NCBI GenBank assembly: GCA_018969185.1
Contig: JAGWYT010000012.1
Coordinates: forward strand, 1 to 40,360
Reading direction: 5' to 3'
From: Rickettsiales bacterium
GTDB taxonomy: Bacteria > Pseudomonadota > Alphaproteobacteria > Rickettsiales > UBA1997
DNA: 40,360 bases
Shown: piece by piece, positions 7,616 to 15,826 of the stretch
Layout: the number at the start of each line of letters is the position of its first letter
Position numbering within the stretch: position 1 is the stretch's first letter
The notes under the pieces: generated by a model
What the model saw: the letters and a program-made list of their open reading frames with translations, nothing else
The model's database searches: none
Told to the model about the DNA's origin: nothing
Made by a program: the position numbers and the translations under genes

Positions 7616-8927
7616 GGGATTTTAAGTTTTGTTTAACAATTTTACGGATGAAAAAAAAGACAAAAATATTTAAGATTCCAATTGTGATAAAGATTTGAAT
7701 CAAAGTTAGTTGCAATGCAATAAGGCTAACAATAACAAAGCTTGAGGCAACCATGAATAAAGCATTTAGAACGTTATTTGCGGCAACAATTCGTGAGAGA
7801 TATTTATTGTCTGAGCGATACTGCATGATGGCATAAAGTGGAACAATGTAAATACCTGAAAATATTGCAATCACAAGCAAACTTAGAACTATAAAATAGC
7901 TGACAAAGCTGTTTGCAAAAAATTCTTCAAGGCTTATTACGTTTTCTGGTATTTGGTAAAAATTGCTCGCAAAGCAAAAAAGTAGGATTCCTAAAGAAAT
8001 GCCGATTGATCCAAATGGCACAAGCCTTCCATTGATTTGTCCTTTGAGTAATTTGTTGCACATTACAGATCCAACACCAATGCCAATTGAGAAAATTGAC
8101 AAGAAAAGTGTGACGATGAATTCATCGCCATTAATAATATTTTTGGTATAGATTGGAAATTGCGAAAGGAACGTCAAACCAATAAACCAGAACCACGAAA
8201 TGCCAATTATTGAAAGCCAAACAGTATTTTCTTTCTTAGCATAACCAACAATTTTCCATGTTTGAGAAAATATGTTAAATCCAATTTTTAAACCAGAATC
8301 AGAGATTGGAGTTTTAGGAATGAAGCGGCTGGAGGCGTAGCCAATTATTGCAAAAAACACAACTGCGGCACAAATAATTTCAATACCATTTTGTGATCTA
8401 ATCACAACCCCACCAAGAATTGTTCCAAGCAAAATTGCTAAAAAAGTTCCACCTTCAATTAACGCATTTCCACTTACCAACTCATCATTTTTTAAGGTTT
8501 CGGGAAGAAGGCTATATTTTATTGGTCCAAAGAAAGTTGAGTGAACTCCCATCAGAAAAACTAACGATAAAAGCAAATAAATATTTTCAAAATAGAACCC
8601 CACAAAGGCAAAAGCCATTATTGCAATTTCAGCAATTTTAATGATGTGAACAATTTTTGATTTTTCAAACTTATCAGCAACTTGCCCAGCCAAAGCAGAA
8701 AAAAGAAAGAATGGTAAAACGAATAATCCCGAAGCAATTGTAACCATCAATTGCGCATCCATATTCAATTTTGAAGCGATGTCGTAAGTAAACCAAATTA
8801 GAAAAGCATTTTTAAAAACATTGTCGTTGAAAGCCCCAAAAAACTGCGTGATAAAAAGTGGTAAAAATCTTTTTGATTTTAATAAGTAAGTTTGTTCTTG
8901 TGAATGCAAGTTGGAATTCTTTTCCAT
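7608..8927 (-). CDS. lplT: Lysophospholipid transporter LplT (MFS)
   Basis: Major facilitator protein of 439 residues with about twelve hydrophobic segments. It begins with the LplT-like signature FITQFFGAFNDNVFKNAF (about residues 26-43). LplT flips lysophospholipids (lyso-PE, lyso-PG) from the outer to the inner leaflet of the inner membrane for repair by Aas. It overlaps aas by eight bases and follows the lipase gene by six, so it is translated from the same message. In many bacteria LplT is fused to Aas; here they are separate. Confidence 0.92.
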   Translation of the reverse strand: MEKNSNLHSQEQTYLLKSKRFLPLFITQFFGAFNDNVFKNAFLIWFTYDIASKLNMDAQLMVTIASGLFVLPFFLFSALAGQVADKFEKSKIVHIIKIAEIAIMAFAFVGFYFENIYLLLSLVFLMGVHSTFFGPIKYSLLPETLKNDELVSGNALIEGGTFLAILLGTILGGVVIRSQNGIEIICAAVVFFAIIGYASSRFIPKTPISDSGLKIGFNIFSQTWKIVGYAKKENTVWLSIIGISWFWFIGLTFLSQFPIYTKNIINGDEFIVTLFLSIFSIGIGVGSVMCNKLLKGQINGRLVPFGSIGISLGILLFCFASNFYQIPENVISLEEFFANSFVSYFIVLSLLVIAIFSGIYIVPLYAIMQYRSDNKYLSRIVAANNVLNALFMVASSFVIVSLIALQLTLIQIFITIGILNIFVFFFIRKIVKQNLKSHA

Positions 8928-8933
8928 ATTAAT

Positions 8934-9653
8934 TTAATGTTTAAAGTTACCATTTTTTAAAAAATATAAAGTTTGACTCTTAACTTCTTTGTCTGACGAA
9001 AGAAAAGTGTGTGACGCTCTTACAACAATATGATCTTTCATACCTTTTATTTTGGTGCGTTCAATTGATACTTTACCGTCATTTTTTCCGGGAATTATAC
9101 TCCAACATATTGGGTCAATTGCCGCACTTCCAGCAATTACACCAAGATCGTAAGTAACTTCACCAAACAAATGTTTAATTGAAGACTGATTGGTAATTAA
9201 TTGTTGCCCTGCTGGGCCATATATTTTTTTATATAACCAAAAATTTTGAAATAAATCTGCAATTTCGCTACCTTGGTTAGGTGGAGCAAGTTGAACAACT
9301 TTACCAAGATTTGAATATTTATATTTGTGTATCAGGGCGCGAACCATCAAACCACCCATTGAATAAGCAACAAAATGAATCTTCTTGTTTAATGTTATTT
9401 TCGAAGAAATTTCTTTATGAATGATGTCGGTTAATTCTTCTATGTTATGCGATGTTGATGGGTAATTCAGGTTAATGACTTGAAATCCTTCTTTTTCTAA
9501 ATTATGAGACAAAGATTCCATATGTTTACTTGATCTAGCAATTCCATGTAAAATTATCACATAATCGCCTTTTTGCTCTAAAACTTCAGCACCCGCTTTT
9601 GAAGACAAAACAGATAAATTAAGTCCTAGTATCAGTAGAAATTTACGAATCAT
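8934..9653 (-). CDS. Secreted alpha/beta-hydrolase lipase (PGAP1-like)
   Basis: 239-residue alpha/beta hydrolase with an N-terminal signal peptide (FLLILGLNLSVLSSKAGA), so probably periplasmic. The oxyanion region is ILHGIARSS (34-42), the nucleophile S98 in AYSMGG, candidate acid D192 in GKNDG and candidate base H215 in ASHTFL, giving a complete triad in the right order. The APPNQGSE stretch is typical of lipases of this group. It lies between the TetR regulator (four-base overlap) and lplT (six-base gap). A phospholipase that makes the lysophospholipid recycled by LplT-Aas would fit; the substrate is inferred. Confidence 0.85.
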   Translation of the reverse strand: MIRKFLLILGLNLSVLSSKAGAEVLEQKGDYVIILHGIARSSKHMESLSHNLEKEGFQVINLNYPSTSHNIEELTDIIHKEISSKITLNKKIHFVAYSMGGLMVRALIHKYKYSNLGKVVQLAPPNQGSEIADLFQNFWLYKKIYGPAGQQLITNQSSIKHLFGEVTYDLGVIAGSAAIDPICWSIIPGKNDGKVSIERTKIKGMKDHIVVRASHTFLSSDKEVKSQTLYFLKNGNFKH

Positions 9654-10243
9654 TTATCTATGCCTCGTAAATAATTATGAACTAACTGATTGGTTAATTC
9701 TTCAACAGAATTAATTCCTTCAACATTGAGTTTTTTTGTTAAACTTAAAATACAAATTCCATGAATACTTGCCCATATTACCTTTGCATGTTTTAATCTT
9801 TCTGTTTTTTTTCTAATAAGATTAATCAAAACTTCTTCAACCATTTCAAATAGTTCATCTATTTTTTTGCCATAGAAATCAGGCAGTTCAAGACTTTCAG
9901 GTATATTATATTCAAATAAGGCACTCCATCTATTGTAGTTCTGACTGGCAAATTTTATATACAAATGTGCTAATTGTTTAATTGCTGCAGAGTTCTTTAA
10001 ACTTGATTTCAAATTTTTCTTAATAAAATTTTTCATATCATCAAGTGTTACAGCATTAATATGAAAAACTATATCGTCATAGCTATCAAAAACATTATAC
10101 AAAGTTCCAACAGTATATCCAATTTCTTTAGCAATTTGGCGAGTGCTAAATCCAGAAAAACCAGATTTATCAATTAAATCAGAGCCAGTTTTTATTACCA
10201 TTTCTCTAATTTCATCTTTGGTATGATCATTTCTTCTTGCCAT
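9650..10243 (-). CDS. TetR/AcrR-family transcriptional regulator
   Basis: 197-residue TetR protein. The N-terminal helix-turn-helix covers about residues 10-55 (GFSGFSTRQIAKEIGYTVGTLYNVFDSYDDIV). The helical C-terminal ligand and dimer domain resembles the TetR C-terminal group seen in fatty-acid or drug regulators. It is the first gene of the lipid operon and overlaps the lipase start by four bases (ATGA), so it should control its own operon. The candidate promoter and operator are at 10275-10314. A lipid-derived ligand is plausible but not shown. Confidence 0.9.
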   Translation of the reverse strand: MARRNDHTKDEIREMVIKTGSDLIDKSGFSGFSTRQIAKEIGYTVGTLYNVFDSYDDIVFHINAVTLDDMKNFIKKNLKSSLKNSAAIKQLAHLYIKFASQNYNRWSALFEYNIPESLELPDFYGKKIDELFEMVEEVLINLIRKKTERLKHAKVIWASIHGICILSLTKKLNVEGINSVEELTNQLVHNYLRGIDK

Positions 10244-10274
10244 TTAATTTTACGCTGTTTATTTGACGGGTAAT

Positions 10275-10314
10275 TGAACAGTGTTCATTTTATCTGCAAA
10301 ATTTTTTAACACAA
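10275..10314 (-). promoter_or_regulatory. Promoter and palindromic operator of the tetR-lipase-lplT-aas operon
   Basis: On the minus strand, -35 TTGTGT (10309-10314), a 16-bp spacer, and -10 TAAAAT (10287-10292). The perfect palindrome TGAAC-AGT-GTTCA (10275-10287) sits over the expected start of transcription, about 32 bp before the regulator ATG, which suits TetR self-repression. Sequence seen; binding inferred. Confidence 0.6.
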
Positions 10315-10327
10315 CCTTTTTATTACA

Positions 10328-10444
10328 ATGATGAATAAAATTGATCGTCATATTAGTAGTAAAATTAAGCTTAGAAGAAAAATTTTAAACATTAGCCAAT
10401 ATTCTCTTGCACATGATTTAGAGATATCGTTTCTAATTTATTAG
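10328..10444 (+). pseudogene. Truncated XRE-family regulator (N-terminal relic)
   Basis: The frame encodes 38 codons beginning MMNKIDRHISSKIKLRRK, then NISQYSLAHDLEISF and a stop. This matches the first half of the XRE helix-turn-helix common in alphaproteobacteria (pattern like SKIRLRRxxLGxSQxxLAxxLGISF), which normally continues into a recognition helix and about 80 more residues. The frame breaks straight after ISF, at the point where the 10417-10462 repeat takes over. It is a decayed remnant rather than a working protein. Confidence 0.55.
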
Positions 10445-10462
10445 TATACTGTCCCCAGATTT
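10417..10462 (+). repeat. Dispersed ~45-bp repeat, copy B
   Basis: Related to 4069-4113. It overlaps the break point of the XRE relic and ends TATACTGTCCCCAGATTT. Two copies flank the five-gene lipid operon. Confidence 0.55.
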
Positions 10463-10735
10463 ACACTCTATAACGTGCATCACCATGAGAAATAAGTTTA
10501 TGTCTCTAACAATTTAGATAAATTTTACAAAATTCATCTACCAAATAATAAACTACATTTATATCATAACGCATAGGCTTTAGATATTTAAGTTGATAGA
10601 ATCGTATCAATCAAATCAAGCATCTAAAGCTCTCTTATTGCAAGAAAAATCTTGGAGTTATCCCGAATTGGCGTTATAAAAATTATTTCAATCTTATAAA
10701 ACTGAATCACACAGTAATATTCAAAAATTTAAATC
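10463..10735. other. Non-coding stretch before the pilin-like gene
   Basis: AT-rich. A TTGATA/TATCAA inverted pair lies near 10591-10608. A short coding-like run in the same region reads about LIESYQSNQASKALLLQEKS before a stop and may be a gene relic. No clear promoter or ribosome binding site for the next gene is seen. Confidence 0.4.
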
Positions 10736-11593
10736 ATGCCTAAATCAAAACAAACTGCCTTCTCCCTAGTTGAACTTTCAATAGTAATACTAATCATTGG
10801 AATCTTAATAGCTGGCGTTACTCAATTATCTGGACTAGTTAACTTATCAAAAGTTAGTTCAGCAAAATCTTTAACCAAAGCCTCTGTTGTGAGTGGAATT
10901 ACCGAGCTATCATTGTGGCTGGAAACAACATCTGATAACAGTTTTCTAACAAATGAGACAGATGATAACATTAGCTTATCCACATGGAAAGACATCAATC
11001 CGCAAACTAACACTCCTAACAACCTAACAAAAACAGCCAACACAATGGCAGTATATAAAACTACCGGAATAAATAATTTACCTTCTGTTTATTTTAACGG
11101 CACGGCATCCACGGACAATGCCTTCTCCGGATCTTTGATCTACACCAAATCCAACAATTATACTCTTTTTGCGGTCTACACCACCGAAGATAAATCTTCA
11201 GCGACGTGGCGACCAATAATAATAAACGGCAATGGCAGTAGTGGTTGGCGCTTTCAAAAATCCGGAGTAACAAACAAAAGATGTGCTACTTTGCTTACAG
11301 TTGTTGATAGCTGCACCAGCTCAACAATTACCATTAACCCTGAAATTATTTCTGTTACTTACGATGGCACTACTGACGTCATGTATCTCAACGGAACCTT
11401 ACAAACATTAACTGCTCCAACCGGTAGCATAGTAACTCCCGTAGGAAGAGTTTCCGTGGGAGGCTATTCATCTGGTGGGTGGAAAGGATTTATTGGAGAG
11501 ATTATTGTTTACGGCAAAGTACTTAAAAGCTCCGACCGCAAAGAAGTAGAAAAATATCTCAGCAAAAAGTGGGGTGTGACGGTTGATAATTAG
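10736..11593 (+). CDS. Type IV pilin-like protein with LamG-like C-terminal domain
   Basis: 285 residues. The N-terminus is a class III prepilin signal: a short basic leader, predicted cleavage TA|FSLVE with Glu at +5 (residue 13), then the hydrophobic helix LSIVILIIGILIAG. The rest is a beta-rich domain resembling the concanavalin/LamG fold, including LPSVYFNGTA and ending with GFIGEIIVYGKVLKSSDR and a KYLSKKWG tail typical of LamG-like modules. Such hybrids are probably minor (pseudo)pilins exposing a binding domain. No assembly ATPase, prepilin peptidase or other pilin gene lies nearby, so it depends on machinery encoded elsewhere. Base composition in 11060-11500 is less AT-rich than around it, which hints at transfer. 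Confidence 0.8.
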   Translation: MPKSKQTAFSLVELSIVILIIGILIAGVTQLSGLVNLSKVSSAKSLTKASVVSGITELSLWLETTSDNSFLTNETDDNISLSTWKDINPQTNTPNNLTKTANTMAVYKTTGINNLPSVYFNGTASTDNAFSGSLIYTKSNNYTLFAVYTTEDKSSATWRPIIINGNGSSGWRFQKSGVTNKRCATLLTVVDSCTSSTITINPEIISVTYDGTTDVMYLNGTLQTLTAPTGSIVTPVGRVSVGGYSSGGWKGFIGEIIVYGKVLKSSDRKEVEKYLSKKWGVTVDN

Positions 11594-12064
11594 ATACTGT
11601 TAGATGATTTAGAAAGAAATTCTTATCACATGAAGAAATGTGATAAAGAAAATGTTGGCGAATATCTTGAATATTTACAATCTATCAATCTCTTAGCCGA
11701 GAAAGATACAAAAAATTTTAATGATAAATAAGATAACAAAACTTTCTTTGATATATTTTTATCAGAATTTCATAAAGATCTTTGTAAAACAAACTATGCT
11801 TTTGACCATAAGGCACATGTGGCAGAATATCTCTTTTTAGATTTTATCGACCTGAAGCGGGAAGATAAGCCATTGTTAAAAAACTTATTATCTGAAAAAA
11901 TTGCTCAAGATGAAATTGATGCTAGATGTTTTGAAGATAAAACAGGAAAGCAACAGGAAGAAGTAGAAAGTAATAAAAAACAAAGATCAGAATCTCCTAG
12001 AACAGTTTTAGAAAATCCAACATTAGTAGAAACTATTAAGAAACAAAGATTGTCTTACGGTTAA
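11594..12064 (+). pseudogene. Broken reading frame of unknown function
   Basis: Directly after the pilin-like gene, in the same frame, about 45 codons of good coding sequence (from LLDDLERNSYHMKK to KNFNDK) run to a TAA at about 11728. The frame resumes at once (DNKTFFDIFLSEFHKDL) through GTG 11819 to the stop at 12062-12064. The 81-residue tail (11819-12064) could be translated alone from GTG. Its content is charged and helical (KQQEEVESNKKQR), with no known domain. The simplest reading is one gene inactivated by a stop, with its 5' end lost at the pilin-like gene. The end overlaps the DUF3750 gene by four bases. Confidence 0.45.
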
Positions 12065-12813
12065 TTAAGTAAAGCCACCTTCCCTATTCCCGGTAATTTC
12101 AACCCTAGATGCAAAAAATCTATACCAAAAGAAATGCCAATAACATTAATTTCAATTCCTTCAACCAACCCCAAAATTATTCCAAACATTCCATAAAATG
12201 AAAATTGCACGCCAGTTTTTGATTCTGAAAGAGCAAAGAATTTACTGCCTTTTTCATCACATAACCAATCTTTCCCAATAGCATTATTTGGCAAGGCAAC
12301 TTTTAATTCAGGTATTTGACGAATTATATAAGACACAAATGTGTTACTATTCGGCCCTGGATAGGCACGGTAAAAATTATTGTAGGGATAAGATTTTATC
12401 GCCTCATAAATTTTTGGCATGATATTTTCTGCTTCTTTTCCAGATAATGAATAAATTATTTCTGGTTTGGCACTATACCAATAGCGGTCTGGTAAATCTT
12501 TTTGTGTAACCACAACTCCATCAGAACCAAAACGTTTTCCCCATAAAACAACATAATGCACCAAATAACTTTCAGCATCTTTTTCTTTAGTTGCAATCCA
12601 TAAATGCTGGCTAAATTTACCACGCCAAGAATAAGCTTTAGCAGAATAAATTTGCACTTTCGCTTCTTTATCGTCTTTTGCTAAAGGCACTAAATTTGCA
12701 CTTTCACGTGATGCCTCACTCCAATTTAACTCTGTTGCTTTAGGGTTAAAATATATGATTGTTGCGAATATTATTATAACTATAGTGAACAATTTTTTTA
12801 ACCTATTTTTCAT
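12061..12813 (-). CDS. DUF3750 family protein
   Basis: 250 residues with one N-terminal membrane anchor or signal (FTIVIIIFATIIYF, about 9-22), then a soluble domain likely in the periplasm. The block YRAYPGPNSNTFVSYI is the hallmark of DUF3750, whose function is unknown. It starts exactly where the pirin stop codon ends, so the two are one message with the DNA ligase upstream. Confidence 0.8.
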   Translation of the reverse strand: MKNRLKKLFTIVIIIFATIIYFNPKATELNWSEASRESANLVPLAKDDKEAKVQIYSAKAYSWRGKFSQHLWIATKEKDAESYLVHYVVLWGKRFGSDGVVVTQKDLPDRYWYSAKPEIIYSLSGKEAENIMPKIYEAIKSYPYNNFYRAYPGPNSNTFVSYIIRQIPELKVALPNNAIGKDWLCDEKGSKFFALSESKTGVQFSFYGMFGIILGLVEGIEINVIGISFGIDFLHLGLKLPGIGKVALLN

Positions 12814-13509
12814 TTACAAATTAAATAATAAAAATTCTGAGTCTTTTTTAGCAATAATTGCTATTTTTTCTTCGTCAGTAATTGCCGCAGCATCGCCATT
12901 TTCTAAGACATTTCCATTAATAGAAATATTTCCTGAAATTAACTGAACCCAAATTTTTCTTCCTTTCTTCAACTCAAAATCAAAGTTTTTATTTGCTTTA
13001 AATTTCGCAAGAAAAATATCAGCATCTTGATTTATTTGAATTGAACCATCACGTCCAGAGTTAGAAACCACAAGCACAAAATCATTTTTCTTAAAATCAT
13101 CAACAAATGACTTTTGATCATAGCGTGGCTCAATATTTTTAACTTCAGGGAAAATCCAAATTTGCAAAAGATGAGTTTCTTGATTTTCTTCGTGATTAAA
13201 TTCACTATGAAAAACTCCCGTTCCAGCACTCATAACCTGCACTTCACCAGGTAAAATTGTTGAAGAATTATTCATCGAATCCTTGTGAGATAAGGCACCA
13301 GAAATTACATAAGTTATAATTTCCATATTATCATGCGGATGCTTACCAAATCCCATTTTTGCGGCAATAAAATCTTCATTAATCACCCGCAAATTACCAA
13401 AATGCATATGCTTAGGATCGTAATAATTGGCAAAAGAAAATGTGTGAAAAGACTTTAGCCAGCCATGATTAAAGAAACCGCGCTCATTTGATTTTCTAAT
13501 TTTGATCAT
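12814..13509 (-). CDS. Pirin-family cupin protein
   Basis: 231-residue bicupin of the pirin/YhhW type. The N-terminal cupin carries the metal-site motifs HPHDNMEIITYVISG (about 57-71) and HSEFNH (about 101-106), and the start GWLKSFHTFSFANYYDP is diagnostic. Relatives are quercetin 2,3-dioxygenases or redox-sensing cofactors; the substrate is unknown. Middle gene of a three-gene operon with the ligase (13-bp gap) and DUF3750 (no gap). Confidence 0.88.
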   Translation of the reverse strand: MIKIRKSNERGFFNHGWLKSFHTFSFANYYDPKHMHFGNLRVINEDFIAAKMGFGKHPHDNMEIITYVISGALSHKDSMNNSSTILPGEVQVMSAGTGVFHSEFNHEENQETHLLQIWIFPEVKNIEPRYDQKSFVDDFKKNDFVLVVSNSGRDGSIQINQDADIFLAKFKANKNFDFELKKGRKIWVQLISGNISINGNVLENGDAAAITDEEKIAIIAKKDSEFLLFNL

Positions 13510-13522
13510 ATTTTTGATTATT

Positions 13523-14371
13523 TTAAATTTCTTCTCTTACCCTCAAAAAACTGGCAAATCTTGGTTTATTATTTTTAGTTTTACCATAAAACTTGTAAGT
13601 AATAACGCTACCAACTTTTGGAGGGTTTTTTCTTTGCTCATCAGAAAAACCACCGCCAATTTTAAAACGAATCTTATCTTTATTTTCAACCAAAATTGCA
13701 CCAAGCATTCCTTCAAATTTGCCTTTTCCCGCAATATGAGAAATTACAACCGCCTCTTCATCTTCATAAGTTTTAAGCTTTAATAAATCGTTATTTCTTT
13801 CAGGTTTATAAAAAGAATCTTTTTTGTGCAGCATTAAACCCTCGCCACCAATTTTTATAACTTCATTTAGCTTTTTTATTAAGTCATTATGGTTAGCAAT
13901 TTCAAATTGTTCGATAATTTTTAAGTTTTTTAAATTCAAGTTTTTTACTAAAATTTTCATATCGGATAATCTTTCTTCAAAAATCTTAGAATTTTTTGGC
14001 ATGTCAAAAAGCATTAATTTTACTTTCTGCCATTCTTCATCATTTGGAATTTCTTGCCGCACAATTCCTGAAACTAACTCAAATTTACCGCGATCAATCC
14101 ATAATTCACCTTCAAAATATTCTCTGGGAAAATCTTTAATAAACCATTTTGGAGCCTTGATAATATTGCCTTGCTTTGAGATTAATTCTTTACCGTTCCA
14201 ATAGGCTCGCACTCCATCAAGCTTTTCGCTAACTAAATATTGATTAAGATTTACGCCTTTATGATAAAGATTTGCTAATTGAATTTCTGAAAAGACTTCA
14301 GCGAAAGAAAGATTTGAAACAAAAAATAGCAAAAGAAAAATAATGACAAAATATGCTTTCTGTTTAATCAT
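13523..14371 (-). CDS. Periplasmic ATP-dependent DNA ligase (LigE-like)
   Basis: The start at 14371 gives 282 residues beginning with a clear signal peptide (FVIIFLLLFFVSNLSFA); a longer frame to 14443 would run into the divergent queF. The minimal ligase core has adenylation motif KLDGVR with K50, then FEGELWI, GGEGLML and LLKLKTYEDEEAVV, and a short OB-fold (GSVITYKFYG) without extra domains. This is the Lig E architecture, which acts on DNA outside the cytoplasm and is linked to DNA uptake or extracellular DNA. It shares an operon with pirin and DUF3750. Confidence 0.85.
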   Translation of the reverse strand: MIKQKAYFVIIFLLLFFVSNLSFAEVFSEIQLANLYHKGVNLNQYLVSEKLDGVRAYWNGKELISKQGNIIKAPKWFIKDFPREYFEGELWIDRGKFELVSGIVRQEIPNDEEWQKVKLMLFDMPKNSKIFEERLSDMKILVKNLNLKNLKIIEQFEIANHNDLIKKLNEVIKIGGEGLMLHKKDSFYKPERNNDLLKLKTYEDEEAVVISHIAGKGKFEGMLGAILVENKDKIRFKIGGGFSDEQRKNPPKVGSVITYKFYGKTKNNKPRFASFLRVREEI

Positions 14372-14423
14372 AGTGGTGTATTGATTCGGTGTTAATATTT
14401 TTTCAAATAGGATAATAAAAACT

Positions 14424-14885
14424 ATGAATAGAAAAAACGACAAAAAACTATTACTTGGTCAAAAAACCACTTATGAATTAGCAAAAGTTGATAATAAGAT
14501 TTTGCAGGCGGTTGCTAATCCTCATCAAGATATTGATTATTCAATTCGTTTCTCTTGCCCTGAATTTACTTCAATCTGCCCAATTACCGGACAGCCTGAT
14601 TTTGCTCATTTTGTGATTGATTACGTGCCTGATAAAAAGATTGTTGAGAGCAAATCTCTCAAACTTTACTTATTTTCTTACCGCAATCACGGCGCTTTTC
14701 ACGAAGATTGCACCGTTAGAATTGCTAAAGATATAATTTCCACTATAAAACCAAAATGGCTTAGAATTGGCGGCTATTGGTATCCAAGAGGCGGTATTCC
14801 AATTGATATTTTCTTTCAATCTGGCAAGCAACCTTCTAATTTGTGGATCCCAAATCAAGATATTCCAACTTATAAAGCAAGATAA
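14424..14885 (+). CDS. queF: NADPH-dependent preQ0 reductase QueF (short type)
   Basis: 153 residues, the usual length for the single-domain QueF. It reduces 7-cyano-7-deazaguanine to preQ1 in queuosine synthesis. The catalytic Cys52 and Asp59 lie in [16 protein letters not shown]. The NADPH-binding signature is [20 protein letters not shown]. No other queuosine gene is in the window. The gene is divergent from the ligase with about 50 bp between starts, and is followed by a 41-bp perfect palindrome. Confidence 0.95.
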   Translation: MNRKNDKKLLLGQKTTYELAKVDNKILQAVANPHQDIDYSIRFSCPEFTSICPITGQPDFAHFVIDYVPDKKIVESKSLKLYLFSYRNHGAFHEDCTVRIAKDIISTIKPKWLRIGGYWYPRGGIPIDIFFQSGKQPSNLWIPNQDIPTYKAR

Positions 14886-14896
14886 CCTTTAACTAG

Positions 14897-14989
14897 AATT
14901 TTTCTTGATTTCGACTTCGCTCAATCAGCGAAAAATTAAAGGCTAAGAAATTTTTCGCTGATTGAGCGAAGTCGAAATCAAGAAAAATT
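14897..14989. repeat. 41-bp perfect inverted repeat (palindromic element)
   Basis: Arms 14897-14937 and 14949-14989 are exact reverse complements around an 11-nt loop. The arm contains TTGATTTCGACTTCGCTCAA, the same core as in the mnmG insertion (40104-40122). It lies between queF and lgt, 11 bp past the queF stop. The outer end is T/A-rich, so it may also terminate transcription. Confidence 0.95.
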
Positions 14990-15010
14990 AAAATAACTAC
15001 TATTTTAAAA

Positions 15011-15826
15011 ATGCACTTCCCCATCATATTACCAGAAATTGACCCCGTTGCCTTTTCATTTGGCCAAATTGCCATTCGCTGGTATTCTCTTGCCTATATT
15101 GCCGGCGTTTTATTCACCTTATTTTGGCTTAAAAAAGCCAATAAGAAAAATAAATTTCTTTCCGAAGAAGCCTATGATGATTGGATTGTCTGGGCTGTGC
15201 TTTCTGTAATGCTTGGTGGCCGCATTGGCTATGTTTTATTTTATAATTTTTCTTATTTCTTACATAATCCTTTAGAAATTCTTGCCTTTTGGCAAGGCGG
15301 AATGTCCTTTCACGGCGGGCTTTTAGGATCAATTTTTGGCATGTGGCTTTATGCTAAAAAATATAAAATTAACTTTTTACAACTTACTGACGCTTTGGCG
15401 GTTGCCGCTCCTGTTGGTTTATTTTTTGGTCGCCTCGCCAACTTCGCCAATATGGAACTTTATGGCAGAATCTCTGGCTCTGATTTCGGCATTGTTTTTC
15501 CAAATGCTGGTGATTTACCAAGACATCCAAGCCAACTATATGAAGCCGCTTTAGAAGGAGTTTTATTGTTCATAATTCTCTTTTCTCTTTATCATGTAAA
15601 TAAAGTTAGACAAAAACATGGCTGTTTAAGTGGATTATTTTTAACTTTTTATGGAAGTTTTAGAATTTTAATTGAGAATTTCCGTGAACCTGACGAACAA
15701 ATTGGATTTCTATTTAATTTAGTCACAATGGGCCAATTATTGTCCTTACCATTGATTCTATTTGGCTTAACCCTGATTTTTAAAAAACTTCCTGTTTCAA
15801 AAAACAATTCTTCAAAAAAATATTAA
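15011..15826 (+). CDS. lgt: Prolipoprotein diacylglyceryl transferase
   Basis: 271-residue polytopic inner-membrane enzyme that transfers diacylglycerol from phosphatidylglycerol to the lipobox cysteine of prolipoproteins. Family motifs are present: IRWYSLAYIAG, LGGRIGYVLFYN, MSFHGGLLGSIFG, and the signature GRLANFANMELYGR with conserved Asn and Glu. Near the end, PSQLYEA and FRILIENFREPD complete the family pattern. The product would modify the lipoprotein encoded at 33273-34574. Confidence 0.96.
   Translation: MHFPIILPEIDPVAFSFGQIAIRWYSLAYIAGVLFTLFWLKKANKKNKFLSEEAYDDWIVWAVLSVMLGGRIGYVLFYNFSYFLHNPLEILAFWQGGMSFHGGLLGSIFGMWLYAKKYKINFLQLTDALAVAAPVGLFFGRLANFANMELYGRISGSDFGIVFPNAGDLPRHPSQLYEAALEGVLLFIILFSLYHVNKVRQKHGCLSGLFLTFYGSFRILIENFREPDEQIGFLFNLVTMGQLLSLPLILFGLTLIFKKLPVSKNNSSKKY

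Noticed and set aside
14372-14443. Longer N-terminus for the DNA ligase
   Set aside because: It would overlap queF and place a second hydrophobic stretch before a complete signal peptide starting at 14371.
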